Made by a program: the position numbers and the translations under genes
Notes under the pieces: model-generated
The model's input: only the letters and a program-made list of their open reading frames with translations
The model's database searches: none
Told to the model about the DNA's origin: nothing
Shown: positions 28,035 through 35,735 of the stretch, piece by piece
Layout: each line of letters opens with the position of its first letter
How positions within the stretch are numbered: the first letter of the stretch is position 1
NCBI GenBank assembly: GCA_013214965.1
Contig: JABSRU010000043.1
Span: forward strand, 1 to 35,735
Reading direction: 5' to 3'
From: Gammaproteobacteria bacterium
GTDB taxonomy: Bacteria; Pseudomonadota; Gammaproteobacteria; Enterobacterales; Psychrobiaceae
DNA: 35,735 bases

Positions 28035-30299
28035 ATGCTCGTAAAAACAAAAGTTGCCAGTGCGATTACCCTCGCCTTTTCACTCAATATTATGGCTATG
28101 CCAATCAATGCCCAACCACTGGAAGTGGAGACCATTGTCGTCACTGGCGAGAAAATAGGTCGCTCAGTACAACAAACCCAAACCAGTATTGATGTATTAA
28201 CGGAAGAAGAACTACAACGCGCAGGTGTTGTTGACATGTCTGACGTTTTTAAACATGTTGCCAATGTCACGCAATTATCCGAAGGCAGTAATCGTACTTC
28301 ATTTGCTATCCGCGGCATGAATGTATTTGGCGAAGCAACCTCAAGCTCAGGCGCGATGACTTCAAGTGTTTATGTTGATGGCGCATCGGTTGGCCAACTG
28401 ACTACCCGCTACGCCTTACCAGCGATGTGGGATATGGCACAAATAGAGTTTTTACGTGGCCCACAATCAACCATTCAGGGACGGAACTCGATGTTTGGTT
28501 CAATCATTATCAACAGTAATGATCCGACCTACCACCATGAAGGAAAATTACAGTTAAGTTTAGGCTCTAACCATAATCGTCGAATTTCTGGTGCTTATAG
28601 CCTGCCGATTATTGACGATCAGCTAGCTATCCGTGTTGCAGTCGATAGTGACCAAAGTGATGGCTACGTGACTAACACCACCCGCAACGAAGATGATTAC
28701 GCTGGGCATCAGCGCAATAATGTGCGTCTTAAAGTGTTATATGAACCGAGCGCCATTGATGACCTGTCGATTTTATTAACATGGAATAAAGCCGATAACG
28801 AATTAAAAGATTCGGCAATGGTACCGTTAGCATTGCTTGAAAAATACCAAGCGACCAGTGACTATGCCGCCAAATATGACATAAAAGCAGACAGCGCCGG
28901 TCTAAATATTAACTATAAGCTTAACGATGCATGGTCATTAACCGCAGTTTCCGGCTTTAGTGAAGGTGAATTTGATCGCCAAGACGACTACGACAGCTCT
29001 GCGATGCCAGGGAATACCGTTATTCAACATGATAATGAGCAAGCCTTTAGTCAAGAATTAAGATTATTTTATCAACAGGATAATGTCTCAGCGATTGTCG
29101 GTGCTTTTTATGCGAATATCGATCTCGATACTCATTATGATATCTCTAGCATTGCGCCAAAATCATTATTTAAAAACAAAATTATTGGTGGAGCGATGCA
29201 ATACGCAACGCTAAATTTAGCACAAGCCACTGGATTTTATCAGCAGCTATTTCCTAATACCCTAAACGTTGCGGTTAATAATAAAAGCACCACCAGTATT
29301 ACCAATAGTGCTATTTTTGGTGAGATTGACTGGCGGATCAACCAGCAATGGGAAGTGATTTTCGGTGCTCGTTTCGATCATGAAAAGCAAAGTCGTACCG
29401 TGTATTCGAAAATGAGTTCACCCGATACACATGCCCACCCATTAGTTCAAGGTTTATTATCGGCGTTAAAAATTGAAGGCACGGTAGATACACCGCAAGA
29501 GACAAATTACAACGCATTCTTACCAAAATTGTCAGCGATTTATCACATCAGCGAACAACAAAGCATCAGTGCGAATGTTCAACGTAGCTACCGTGCTGGC
29601 GGTGTTTCTGTCAACCCACTAAATAGTGATGTGATTACCTTTGATCCTGAATTTGCTTGGAACTATGAACTGGCTCATCGTGCGAGCTGGTTAGATGGCG
29701 ATTTATCAACTCGCACCAATATTTATTTAACCAAACTTACCGATCAGCAAGTTAACGTTAAACTAGACAGTACGGGTCTTAATAACGCTAACATCAATGC
29801 CGGTAAATCTGAGTTATATGGGATTGAATTTTCATTAAATTATAATGTGGCTAATGATTTGGCCCTTTATACCAATGTCGGTTATGCCCATACTGAATTT
29901 ACTGAATTTAAAGATACGGTGACGGTTAATGGCAAGCAAAAACCAATTAATAACTTAACGGGTAAAGCGTTTCGTCGTGCACCAGCTTGGAATGCTGTCG
30001 CTGGACTCACCTATGATTTTGCTGACAGCTGGTATGCAAATGCCGATATTAGTTACCGCGATAATGCTTGGGCTGATAGTGCTAACACCATCAAACTCGA
30101 CGGTTATGCCCTCATTAACGCCAAAGTGGGTTACCGCTCAGACAACAACTGGCAGTTATCACTATCGGTCAAAAACTTAACCGATAAACTGTACGTCAGT
30201 AATATTTTTAACACCAATGCCGCGATTCCACTCATGCAAGACAACTACACGGTTGGCGCGCCACGTACGGTGTTATTAAACCTCCAATACGAGTTTTAA
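28035..30299 (+). CDS. TonB-dependent outer membrane receptor
   Basis: A 754-residue receptor. It has a signal peptide (cut after residue 26, INA), a TonB box ETIVVTG (32-38) and a plug domain with QTSIDVLTEEELQRAG, FAIRGM and VYVDGASVG. The plug ends at IEFLRGPQSTIQGRNSMFGSI. The 22-stranded barrel ends in LNLQYEF with a terminal Phe, as outer membrane proteins require. Such receptors import siderophores, haem, cobalamin or glycans. The Fur-like box suggests an iron compound, but no siderophore or transporter genes are near, so the substrate is unknown. A terminator follows. Confidence 0.92.
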   Translation: MLVKTKVASAITLAFSLNIMAMPINAQPLEVETIVVTGEKIGRSVQQTQTSIDVLTEEELQRAGVVDMSDVFKHVANVTQLSEGSNRTSFAIRGMNVFGEATSSSGAMTSSVYVDGASVGQLTTRYALPAMWDMAQIEFLRGPQSTIQGRNSMFGSIIINSNDPTYHHEGKLQLSLGSNHNRRISGAYSLPIIDDQLAIRVAVDSDQSDGYVTNTTRNEDDYAGHQRNNVRLKVLYEPSAIDDLSILLTWNKADNELKDSAMVPLALLEKYQATSDYAAKYDIKADSAGLNINYKLNDAWSLTAVSGFSEGEFDRQDDYDSSAMPGNTVIQHDNEQAFSQELRLFYQQDNVSAIVGAFYANIDLDTHYDISSIAPKSLFKNKIIGGAMQYATLNLAQATGFYQQLFPNTLNVAVNNKSTTSITNSAIFGEIDWRINQQWEVIFGARFDHEKQSRTVYSKMSSPDTHAHPLVQGLLSALKIEGTVDTPQETNYNAFLPKLSAIYHISEQQSISANVQRSYRAGGVSVNPLNSDVITFDPEFAWNYELAHRASWLDGDLSTRTNIYLTKLTDQQVNVKLDSTGLNNANINAGKSELYGIEFSLNYNVANDLALYTNVGYAHTEFTEFKDTVTVNGKQKPINNLTGKAFRRAPAWNAVAGLTYDFADSWYANADISYRDNAWADSANTIKLDGYALINAKVGYRSDNNWQLSLSVKNLTDKLYVSNIFNTNAAIPLMQDNYTVGAPRTVLLNLQYEF

Positions 30300-30320
30300 G
30301 CGCTAATTAGGCAACCACTA

Positions 30321-30356
30321 AAAAGAAGACAGCTAAGTGATTAGTTGTCTTCTTTT
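30321..30356 (+). terminator. intrinsic terminator after the TonB receptor
   Basis: AAAAGAAGACA (30321-30331) pairs with TGTCTTCTTTT (30346-30356), with CTA/TAG stacked inside. The T-rich end terminates the plus transcript about 20 bases past the stop. The following cyclophilin gene must have its own start point or rely on read-through. Confidence 0.75.
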
Positions 30357-30404
30357 ATCTCAAACGATACAGTCATTGATGTTATATCAACCAAAGAGCA
30401 GTCA

Positions 30405-31280
30405 ATGAAAAAAACAATATTACTGGCCAGTCTAACCTTAATGGCATCAGCGATGTCAGTCGCTCACCCAACTTCCATCATTAGATCACCATCAGTTATT
30501 GTAAAAGAAGCACCTGCAGCGCATTGGCGCAGCATCGATAATGATAATACCTTATATATTAAACTAGACTCTGGCACCGTGGTGGTTGAACTAAACCCAC
30601 TATTGGCCCCTAATCATGTGAAGCAATTAAAAACCTTAGCCCGATCTGGGTTTTACGATGGCCTTAATTTTTATCGCTTTGTCGAAGGTTTCGTTGCCCA
30701 AGCTGGGGATTTAAGTGAAAGCAAGCCAATCGGTCAGGCATTAAAATCACTAAAATCTGAACGGATTCATTTCACCAAACAACCATTGAACATGACCGTG
30801 GTCGATCCTAACGACAGCTATGGGGCAACCACTGGTTTTATCAATGGTTTTTCGGTGGCAACTAATCAACAACAAAGTCAATATTGGCAAACTCATTGCC
30901 CTGGAGCATTCGCCATGGCCAGAGATAATAACCCCGACAGTGCCAGCACCGAATTCTATGTTGTGATTGGTCAAGCACCACGGTATTTAGATCGAAATTT
31001 AACGGTTTTTGGCCAAGTGAGGCAAGGATTTGAGCATTTACAAACCCTAAAGCGTCGACCAGAAACCAATGGTTCAACCAATATCATGGACAATCAAATT
31101 ATTTCAATCAAAGTCGCGAGCGATTTACCACTCAAAGACCAAGTAAAACTAAAGATTATGACTACCCTGTCCAGCAGCTTTGTCGAATTAATTCAGTCGA
31201 GAATGAATCGCCCTGAAACATTTTTTATCGAACGAGCCAACTATGTCGATATTTGTGGCGTGACTGTACCCACCAAGTAA
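30405..31280 (+). CDS. exported cyclophilin-type peptidyl-prolyl isomerase
   Basis: A 291-residue protein with a signal peptide (MKKTILLASLTLMASAMSVA) followed by a cyclophilin domain. TLYIKLDSGTVVVELNPLLAPNHV is the first strand and SGFYDGLNFYRFVEGFVAQAGD the active-site start. CPGAFAMARDNNPDSASTEFYVVIG carries the conserved substrate site, and LTVFGQVRQGFEHLQ follows. A long insert (about residues 105-165) and a 40-residue C-terminal tail with ERANYVDICGV distinguish it from small PpiA. It is likely a periplasmic folding catalyst. The start is the ATG before the signal peptide, not the upstream in-frame ATG that falls in the terminator. Confidence 0.9.
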   Translation: MKKTILLASLTLMASAMSVAHPTSIIRSPSVIVKEAPAAHWRSIDNDNTLYIKLDSGTVVVELNPLLAPNHVKQLKTLARSGFYDGLNFYRFVEGFVAQAGDLSESKPIGQALKSLKSERIHFTKQPLNMTVVDPNDSYGATTGFINGFSVATNQQQSQYWQTHCPGAFAMARDNNPDSASTEFYVVIGQAPRYLDRNLTVFGQVRQGFEHLQTLKRRPETNGSTNIMDNQIISIKVASDLPLKDQVKLKIMTTLSSSFVELIQSRMNRPETFFIERANYVDICGVTVPTK

Positions 31281-31297
31281 GACTAATTTTTCCTCTT

Positions 31298-31314
31298 GCG
31301 GCAATATTTGCCGC
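31298..31314. other. short perfect hairpin after the cyclophilin gene
   Basis: GCGGCAA (31298-31304) and TTGCCGC (31308-31314), a 7-bp stem with a 3-base loop 17 bases past the stop. No T tract follows, so it is at best a weak terminator or a 3'-end stabiliser. Confidence 0.45.
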
Positions 31315-31379
31315 TATCAATATTAATATGTTGACCAAACAGCGTTATTCCTACCTTAATTCACCGCACCAATCCGAGT

Positions 31380-31817
31380 ATGCTAGCACCGAATAAAAGT
31401 GAATTTCAACCTGGTAAAGCTTATCCCGACACGGTGTCGATTTCTGCGGCGGCTCGCGATATGGCCGATGGTAAAACACCCGAGATAGTTCAACATACCT
31501 ATGACAATTTGGCATCTGCTCGTCGGATTACCCCGACCCAAATACAAATAGCAACACCCACAGAGCCAGCCACCGTTGAGCCGCGTAACAAGCCAGAGAT
31601 AAACATCGATAATTTCTTTGAAAATACGATGCAAAGTATCCTTGATAATAGAATGGGACTAGATAAAGAAAAGCTCAAAGAAATCGAAGCCATGATGGAA
31701 GAAGTGGCCAAAGATGACAGTTTAAGTCCTGATCAAAAAGCCAAAAAACTTGAGGAACTTCAGAAGTTGATGGATAAAGTCATTGAAGAGTCCGTGGAAA
31801 AGCTTATTAACAATTGA
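31380..31817 (+). CDS. small acidic protein, function unknown
   Basis: A 145-residue soluble protein I do not recognise. The N-terminal third has VSISAAARDMADG and HTYDNLASARRITPTQIQI. A Pro/Glu-rich linker (TPTEPATVEPRNKPEIN) follows. The last 70 residues are charged and helical (DKEKLKEIEAMMEEVAKD, KAKKLEELQKLMDKVIEE), probably coiled coil. There is no signal peptide. The ribosome-binding site is poor, so the start is uncertain. It lies 84 bases before the subtilase gene on the same strand; a chaperone or inhibitor role for that protease is conceivable but unsupported. Confidence 0.6.
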   Translation: MLAPNKSEFQPGKAYPDTVSISAAARDMADGKTPEIVQHTYDNLASARRITPTQIQIATPTEPATVEPRNKPEINIDNFFENTMQSILDNRMGLDKEKLKEIEAMMEEVAKDDSLSPDQKAKKLEELQKLMDKVIEESVEKLINN

Positions 31818-31901
31818 AATAACTATAATTTATACTAGTCTCTAAATAGATAAGGGAACATCCCATGTATCTTTCCCACAATGTTTAAAAGGAGATGTCA
31901 A

Positions 31902-32888
31902 ATGACAAAGCGTCAATTAACAAGAGCCACTACACAACAACATCGTCCATTCTCATTACCCAAAGTAACTGTTCATCATGGTGCGAGTGATTTAAAAACA
32001 CTGCAAAAAATAAAAAACCAGAAAACCCAAGAGCAATCACCAGAGCGAATCGATTGGGCCAGTTCAATTTTAGGTATTCCAGCCATTTGGCAACAAACGC
32101 AAGGGGCTGGGATTAAAGTGGCCATTCTCGATACGGGTATCGACGTTAATCATCCAGATTTAGAATCAGCCATTGCTGCAAGTAAAGATTTTACCGGTGA
32201 TGGCATCGAAGACGTGAATGGTCATGGCACTCATTGCGCAGGTGTTGTCGGTGCTAGGCTAAATGGCGTTGGCTTCGTCGGTGTCGCGCCGCAATGCGAT
32301 CTACTCATTGCTAAGGTGCTAGGTAATGATGGTCAAGGTGCAAGTGAATGGGTTACTGATGGTATTTATTGGGCGGTTGATAATGAAGCCGATATTATCT
32401 CGATGTCATTAGGCGCGAATCAGTCATCAGCTGAAATATACCAAGCCATACAATATGCTCTGTTTCATGGCAAAATAGTGATTTGTGCGGCGGGTAATGA
32501 TGGCGCATTAATGACCAATAGCGTCGGGTATCCGGGTCGTTACGGTGGAGTTATCACCGTAGCAGCTCATGATATTAATGGTAATCCGTCTGGATTTTCT
32601 TCGCGTGGTGGTGAAGTCGATATTATGGCACCTGGTACTGATATTTGGTCGACCTACAAAGATGGGGGCTATAAAAGCCTAAGCGGCACGTCGATGGCCA
32701 CTCCCTTTGTTGCGGGTCTTGCCGCCCTTATCGCCTCAAAACACAAAGCGACAGCCAATAACTCCACGCCACTTCAAAACTGTGAAGACATGAAAAACCA
32801 CCTAATGATCATGGCAACCCATCCCGGATACCATGACAACCAATCAGGCTATGGTCCCTTACAACCTTTTGTTTATTTCGGCACTTAA
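31902..32888 (+). CDS. S8 subtilisin-like serine protease without signal peptide
   Basis: A 328-residue peptidase with an intact triad: Asp77 in VAILDTGID, His108 in GHGTHCAG and Ser264 in SGTSMATPF, with oxyanion Asn199 in AAGND. Residues 1-55 are basic, not hydrophobic, and hold a short propeptide-like stretch (HRPFSLPKVTV). The enzyme therefore looks intracellular, or exported by another route. The start is chosen by GGAG 7 bases before the ATG at 31902; an earlier in-frame ATG overlaps that site. Its last 30 bases overlap the convergent LRR-kinase gene. Confidence 0.9.
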   Translation: MTKRQLTRATTQQHRPFSLPKVTVHHGASDLKTLQKIKNQKTQEQSPERIDWASSILGIPAIWQQTQGAGIKVAILDTGIDVNHPDLESAIAASKDFTGDGIEDVNGHGTHCAGVVGARLNGVGFVGVAPQCDLLIAKVLGNDGQGASEWVTDGIYWAVDNEADIISMSLGANQSSAEIYQAIQYALFHGKIVICAAGNDGALMTNSVGYPGRYGGVITVAAHDINGNPSGFSSRGGEVDIMAPGTDIWSTYKDGGYKSLSGTSMATPFVAGLAALIASKHKATANNSTPLQNCEDMKNHLMIMATHPGYHDNQSGYGPLQPFVYFGT

Positions 32889-34100
32889 ACGTAGCGATAA
32901 GTGTCCCTCAGACGGGGCACAAATACTTAATAGATCATCAATAAAATGATCAAGTGCTCGACGTTCAATTTGCTTGATTTGCGCTTGCTGTTCTTCAGTC
33001 AACATGTGATACATCGTTGCTGCCCCAAAGTCGCCGAAAATGATATTGGCTTCATCATCAAACAACGTGTTATGGGCATATAAGTCACCATGGCATACCT
33101 GATTTTCATGTAAATGCTCAAAGACAACTTCCATTTGAACAATGATTTTAGCAATTTTCTCAATAGACAGAGTAAAGCTCTGTGGAAAGGTATCGCGGGT
33201 GCAGCTTTTAAAGCATGGTGGTAGCCCTAAGTTACGATAGTGAGAGGGTATCAAGTTCATGATTAACGCTAAATACCCTTTTTCGTTCACTTGCGCCAAA
33301 GACTGTACTAGATTTGGATGATTACCTACTTTTAAACACACTTGTAATTCGTCTTCAGGATAACCATCGCTAGTTACCTCGCCTTTAAAGACTTTAACTG
33401 CAATTTCATCAGGAAAGGTGGTTTGATCGTTATTCCAAGCTGCCTTTGAGATGACCCCAGACGCACCTTGACCAAGTACTTCTTGTAACGTGAAGCTCGA
33501 TGACGATATAACTGGGACAGGAACAATGCTGATATCCGACTGACTAAATGGATTACCTGCAAACGCAATCCAAGCAAGTTTTGGTAAACTCAGCAATTGA
33601 TTTGGGCACTGTGTCAGTCGGTTGGCTGAAATACGGACTAACTCCAAATTAGTAGACTGAGCCAAGGTTGATGGTAGCTGTGTTAACCGATTACCCGCTA
33701 ATGCTAATTTTTGTAATCGAGGTCGTTCGCCTAAAGCGTCAGGTAAAACTTCAATACGGTTATCCGTTAAAATCAGCCAGCGTAATTTGGGCGGTAATGC
33801 GTTTGCCGAGACCTGATTAATTAGATTTGATTTGAACCCCACCATTTCTAAATTAGCACATTGACCAAGCACTTCAGGTAATGTCTCAAAGTGGTTATTT
33901 GAAGCAAAAATAATTTTAAGTTTTTTTAACTGCGCCAACTCTTCTGGCAATGAAGTTAATTGGTTATTGGATAAATCAAGAATTTCTAAACTATCAGCCA
34001 ATGATAAAATTTCTAATGGAAATGACGTTAAGTTGTCAGATAAGGCTAAGTGCTCAATACCTGCTAATTCGCCAGATTTTAGCTGAGAAAGTGTATGCAA
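32859..34100 (-). CDS. leucine-rich-repeat protein kinase
   Basis: The 413-residue protein has about seven leucine-rich repeats (residues about 15-190, pattern LDLSNNQLTSLPEEL, LALAGNRLTQLPSTL). A Ser/Thr-type kinase domain follows: glycine loop GQGASG (210-215), Lys236 in EIAVKVFKG, catalytic HGDLYAHN (Asp339, Asn344) and DFG at 357-359. Gly replaces Arg of the usual HRD, so it is an RD-lacking kinase, as is common in this bacterial family. The C-terminal lobe is short. No membrane helix is visible, so it is probably cytoplasmic, with the LRRs choosing partners. It converges on the subtilase with a 30-base overlap. Confidence 0.88.
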   Translation of the reverse strand: MHTLSQLKSGELAGIEHLALSDNLTSFPLEILSLADSLEILDLSNNQLTSLPEELAQLKKLKIIFASNNHFETLPEVLGQCANLEMVGFKSNLINQVSANALPPKLRWLILTDNRIEVLPDALGERPRLQKLALAGNRLTQLPSTLAQSTNLELVRISANRLTQCPNQLLSLPKLAWIAFAGNPFSQSDISIVPVPVISSSSFTLQEVLGQGASGVISKAAWNNDQTTFPDEIAVKVFKGEVTSDGYPEDELQVCLKVGNHPNLVQSLAQVNEKGYLALIMNLIPSHYRNLGLPPCFKSCTRDTFPQSFTLSIEKIAKIIVQMEVVFEHLHENQVCHGDLYAHNTLFDDEANIIFGDFGAATMYHMLTEEQQAQIKQIERRALDHFIDDLLSICAPSEGHLSLRLSAEINKRL

Positions 34101-34189
34101 AATAATTAATCCATGAGGGTGTGATACAAAACGGCAGAAAGCATACTAGATAAGATAAAAAAAAGATATAAACAGGTCGATTGGCCGTA

Positions 34190-34245
34190 GGTAACGTTAC
34201 CATTATTCTTGTCAGTGTTTAGTCGTGTGGCCGTATCGACTAAAC
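34190..34245. other. palindrome and hairpin between the prepilin and LRR-kinase genes
   Basis: A perfect 12-bp palindrome GGTAACGTTACC (34190-34201) lies 90 bases upstream of the kinase start. Next to it GTTTAGTCG (34217-34225) and CGACTAAAC (34237-34245) form a 9-bp stem with an 11-base loop. The first is a possible operator. The second may end the prepilin transcript, although no T tract follows. Confidence 0.4.
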
Positions 34246-34302
34246 AAGGTTAGCTTATGCTCCAGACTTTTTGACTAAGGCAGTTTTAAAGAGCCTAAGT
34301 TC

Positions 34303-34794
34303 CTAGCAATTATATGTTATATATGATATTTCAGGTGCATTATTTCCTTCTGCTTGGTGATAATAAACCTGACACCAATTATGGTCCTTAAGACCAAAGA
34401 TAAGAATTTTTTTACCATTCTGTATCTGTTGAGTTCGATTAAATTCAATATCTGTATCTACCAATCCTAACGCTCCAACAGCATTTTCGACGGAATCACC
34501 TGAACCATTACCTAAGTTGTGCGTATCCGGATAACCGTTATAAAATGAGTAATACATCCCATTAATTTTAAGCACTTTATAACCAACGCCAGCATTGCTG
34601 ATGATAGCTTTAGCATTAAAGATAGTGGCTGCACTTTTTAAATTACCACCAAAAGCTTTCATCGTTGCAAGGCGGCTTTCCGTTGACATATCGATAAATT
34701 TTGGGGCTGCGGTAACCGCTAAAATACCTAAAATAATAATAATGATCACTAACTCAATTAATGTAAAGCCACGAGAACGTTCAAAATTTCTCAA
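34303..34794 (-). CDS. type IV prepilin, MSHA-like
   Basis: A 163-residue prepilin with the class III leader ERSRG|FTLIELVIIIIILGIL. The peptidase would cut after Gly9, Phe10 would be N-methylated, and Glu14 is the conserved Glu5 of the mature pilin. TAAPKFIDM continues as in MshA-type pilins. The globular part ends with a Cys-bounded segment (NWCQVYYHQ to YITYNC), a likely disulfide D-region. The start is a TTG at 34794, 6 bases after AAGGAT. No assembly gene (ATPase, platform, secretin) is nearby, so it is an orphan pilin using machinery encoded elsewhere. Confidence 0.88.
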   Translation of the reverse strand: MRNFERSRGFTLIELVIIIIILGILAVTAAPKFIDMSTESRLATMKAFGGNLKSAATIFNAKAIISNAGVGYKVLKINGMYYSFYNGYPDTHNLGNGSGDSVENAVGALGLVDTDIEFNRTQQIQNGKKILIFGLKDHNWCQVYYHQAEGNNAPEISYITYNC

Positions 34795-34848
34795 AAATCA
34801 ATCCTTGATAATATTTAAATCCATGACTGAATATCGCACAAAATCAAT

Positions 34849-34895
34849 ATAAAACAACAAGAAATTGAAATATTTAAATTTATTTGTTGTTTTAT
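34849..34895. repeat. 12-bp perfect inverted repeat upstream of the prepilin gene
   Basis: ATAAAACAACAA (34849-34860) and TTGTTGTTTTAT (34884-34895) are exact complements around a 23-base AT-rich centre. It may be a terminator for leftward transcription or the trace of a small mobile repeat. It marks the change from genes to the gene-poor right end. Confidence 0.5.
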
Positions 34896-35030
34896 AATTG
34901 GATTAACAAATTTTGTCGCAGCTAAGGCGTAAATATCAGTGTTGTTATTACGTCGATGATAGTGATATCTAAAACAAATACCATTTTATTTTGATACAGC
35001 TATCATAAATTGATAGTAAAGGAAGTTAAT

Positions 35031-35162
35031 ATGTTAGCTGGAAATGGATTCATTAAAATAATATGTGACCTTTGCGGTGGCACTAATGTTCGATTAAATA
35101 TGGGGACGTTAGACGGTGGTAGTAAGTGCGGCTATCCAACATATACCTGTGTTAATGGATGA
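35031..35162 (+). CDS. 43-residue four-cysteine mini-protein (zinc-ribbon-like)
   Basis: A short frame starting MLAGNGFIKIICDLCGGTNV and ending in TYTCVNG. Cys12 and Cys15 form CDLCGG, and Cys33 and Cys40 a wider second pair, a possible zinc ribbon. AAAGGAAG lies 5 bases before the ATG, a strong ribosome-binding site, and a 6-bp hairpin CTATCA/TGATAG (35000-35016) precedes it. The final TCVNG followed at once by the stop looks like a TCxxCG knuckle cut short, so this may be a truncated gene. Not recognised. Confidence 0.45.
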   Translation: MLAGNGFIKIICDLCGGTNVRLNMGTLDGGSKCGYPTYTCVNG

Positions 35163-35735
35163 CCAACTGGAATTAAAGCATAAAAACCCGATATAAGTAT
35201 TGGTGTTAGCCAACCTACTCAATCAACAATGGCAGATAATATTAAAAATATGATTTGGTTTTTAATGATGATTTAAAGTTACCCGCAACAAAAACATTGA
35301 ATAATATAATTATTTACAATTTTTTGGCTAGATATGAAATGCGATACACACAACCCTGAATTGTGTCGTAATCATTCTTTAGTGCATTATAAAATGGGGA
35401 TTTAAGATGCCATACTATATTACGTCAAATATACCACACCATACGTCTGTGACCTTTTTTCGATATATTCAGGATGTCTAATTTTGTGACCACGAGTATT
35501 AGAACATAATGGTAATGTTGATGTTTCAAACGCTGATTTGATACCAGACATTTGATTGCTGCTACAGGTGCTAATAGCTTTCGAGCATCAACTAATGACA
35601 AGGTTGGATATTATCCAATAACTCAGTTTTTACTTTTTTTGTTATTGGATGCGATAACTAACTAACCTGAACTCGGGATAAAGAGCTTTGTATCAAGATG
35701 AGATATAAGATGTTTTAATTTTAAAGTGTGTAATT
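35163..35735. other. gene-poor AT-rich end with possible gene debris
   Basis: No intact gene is visible on either strand. A 42-codon frame at 35537-35665 reads protein-like (DTRHLIAATGANSFRAST, then VGYYPITQF). A one-base shift would join it to an upstream ATG frame (MVMLMFQTLI, at about 35510-35540), as expected for a decayed gene. A 24-codon frame at 35407-35481 is too short to judge. Confidence 0.4.
35604..35650. repeat. nested inverted repeats near the right edge
   Basis: TTGGATA-T-TATCCAA (35604-35618) is a palindrome. Overlapping it, ATCCAATAAC (35613-35622) is exactly complementary to GTTATTGGAT (35641-35650) across a T-rich 18-base loop. The ATTGGAT word thus occurs three times in 47 bases. 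Confidence 0.5.

Noticed and set aside
28019-28318. 99-codon open frame on the minus strand over the start of the TonB receptor gene
   Set aside because: It lies opposite a clear receptor gene with signal peptide and TonB box, and its translation has no family features.

Overview
The window looks like the chromosome of a marine gammaproteobacterium of the Alteromonadales type (Shewanella/Psychrobium/Colwellia-like). SeqA, YbfE, AlaA, an MSHA-type prepilin and the mazG-pyrG-eno order all point there. The DNA is moderately AT-rich and gene-dense. No insertion sequence, phage gene or CRISPR array is visible. Placement below order level is a guess.

Layout. (1) 1-8327 is the minus-strand transcription/translation block rimP-nusA-infB-rbfA-truB-rpsO, followed by the 5' part of pnp. 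An orphan periplasmic solute-binding protein gene with its own promoter sits between rpsO and pnp. (2) 8328-8666 has no protein gene. It holds a consensus promoter, a highly folded RNA of about 135 nt ending in an intrinsic terminator, and a second intrinsic terminator just before the rimP ribosome-binding site. (3) 8667-13224 is the seqA / malic enzyme / ybfF / DUF2788 / ybfE / fldA neighbourhood. (4) 13347-18614 runs on the plus strand: alaA with a dGTPase-family HD gene, a DUF1707/LiaF-like gene, a hemolysin III membrane protein, an exported NTF2-like protein and ychJ. (5) 18621-22637 holds a minus-strand conserved hypothetical, tRNA-Tyr with a decayed tRNA-like copy behind it, a REC-TPR protein with an altered phosphoacceptor, a DUF3820 gene and a Cds1-like PLP enzyme. 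(6) 22646-27860 holds the divergent queuosine genes queE and queC, then eno, pyrG and a one-domain mazG on the minus strand. (7) 28035-34794 is more accessory: a TonB-dependent receptor behind a promoter that overlaps a Fur-like box, an exported cyclophilin, a small acidic protein, a cytoplasmic-looking subtilase, a convergent overlapping LRR-kinase and an orphan prepilin. (8) 34795-35735 is AT-rich and nearly gene-free, with a 43-residue four-Cys mini-protein, inverted repeats and gene debris.

How the genes work together. Region 1 is the standard block for ribosome maturation, initiation and transcription elongation, ending in RNA decay. Its expression is probably set by premature termination in region 2. 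QueE and QueC are two steps of one pathway (CDG and preQ0 synthesis). Eno, PyrG and MazG are the usual glycolysis / CTP synthesis / NTP housecleaning neighbours.

No clearly new multi-gene system is proven here. The best leads are the RNA and tandem terminators before rimP, the dGTPase gene next to alaA (a family with known anti-phage members), the REC-TPR protein with Glu for Asp, the subtilase/LRR-kinase pair, and the decayed right end.
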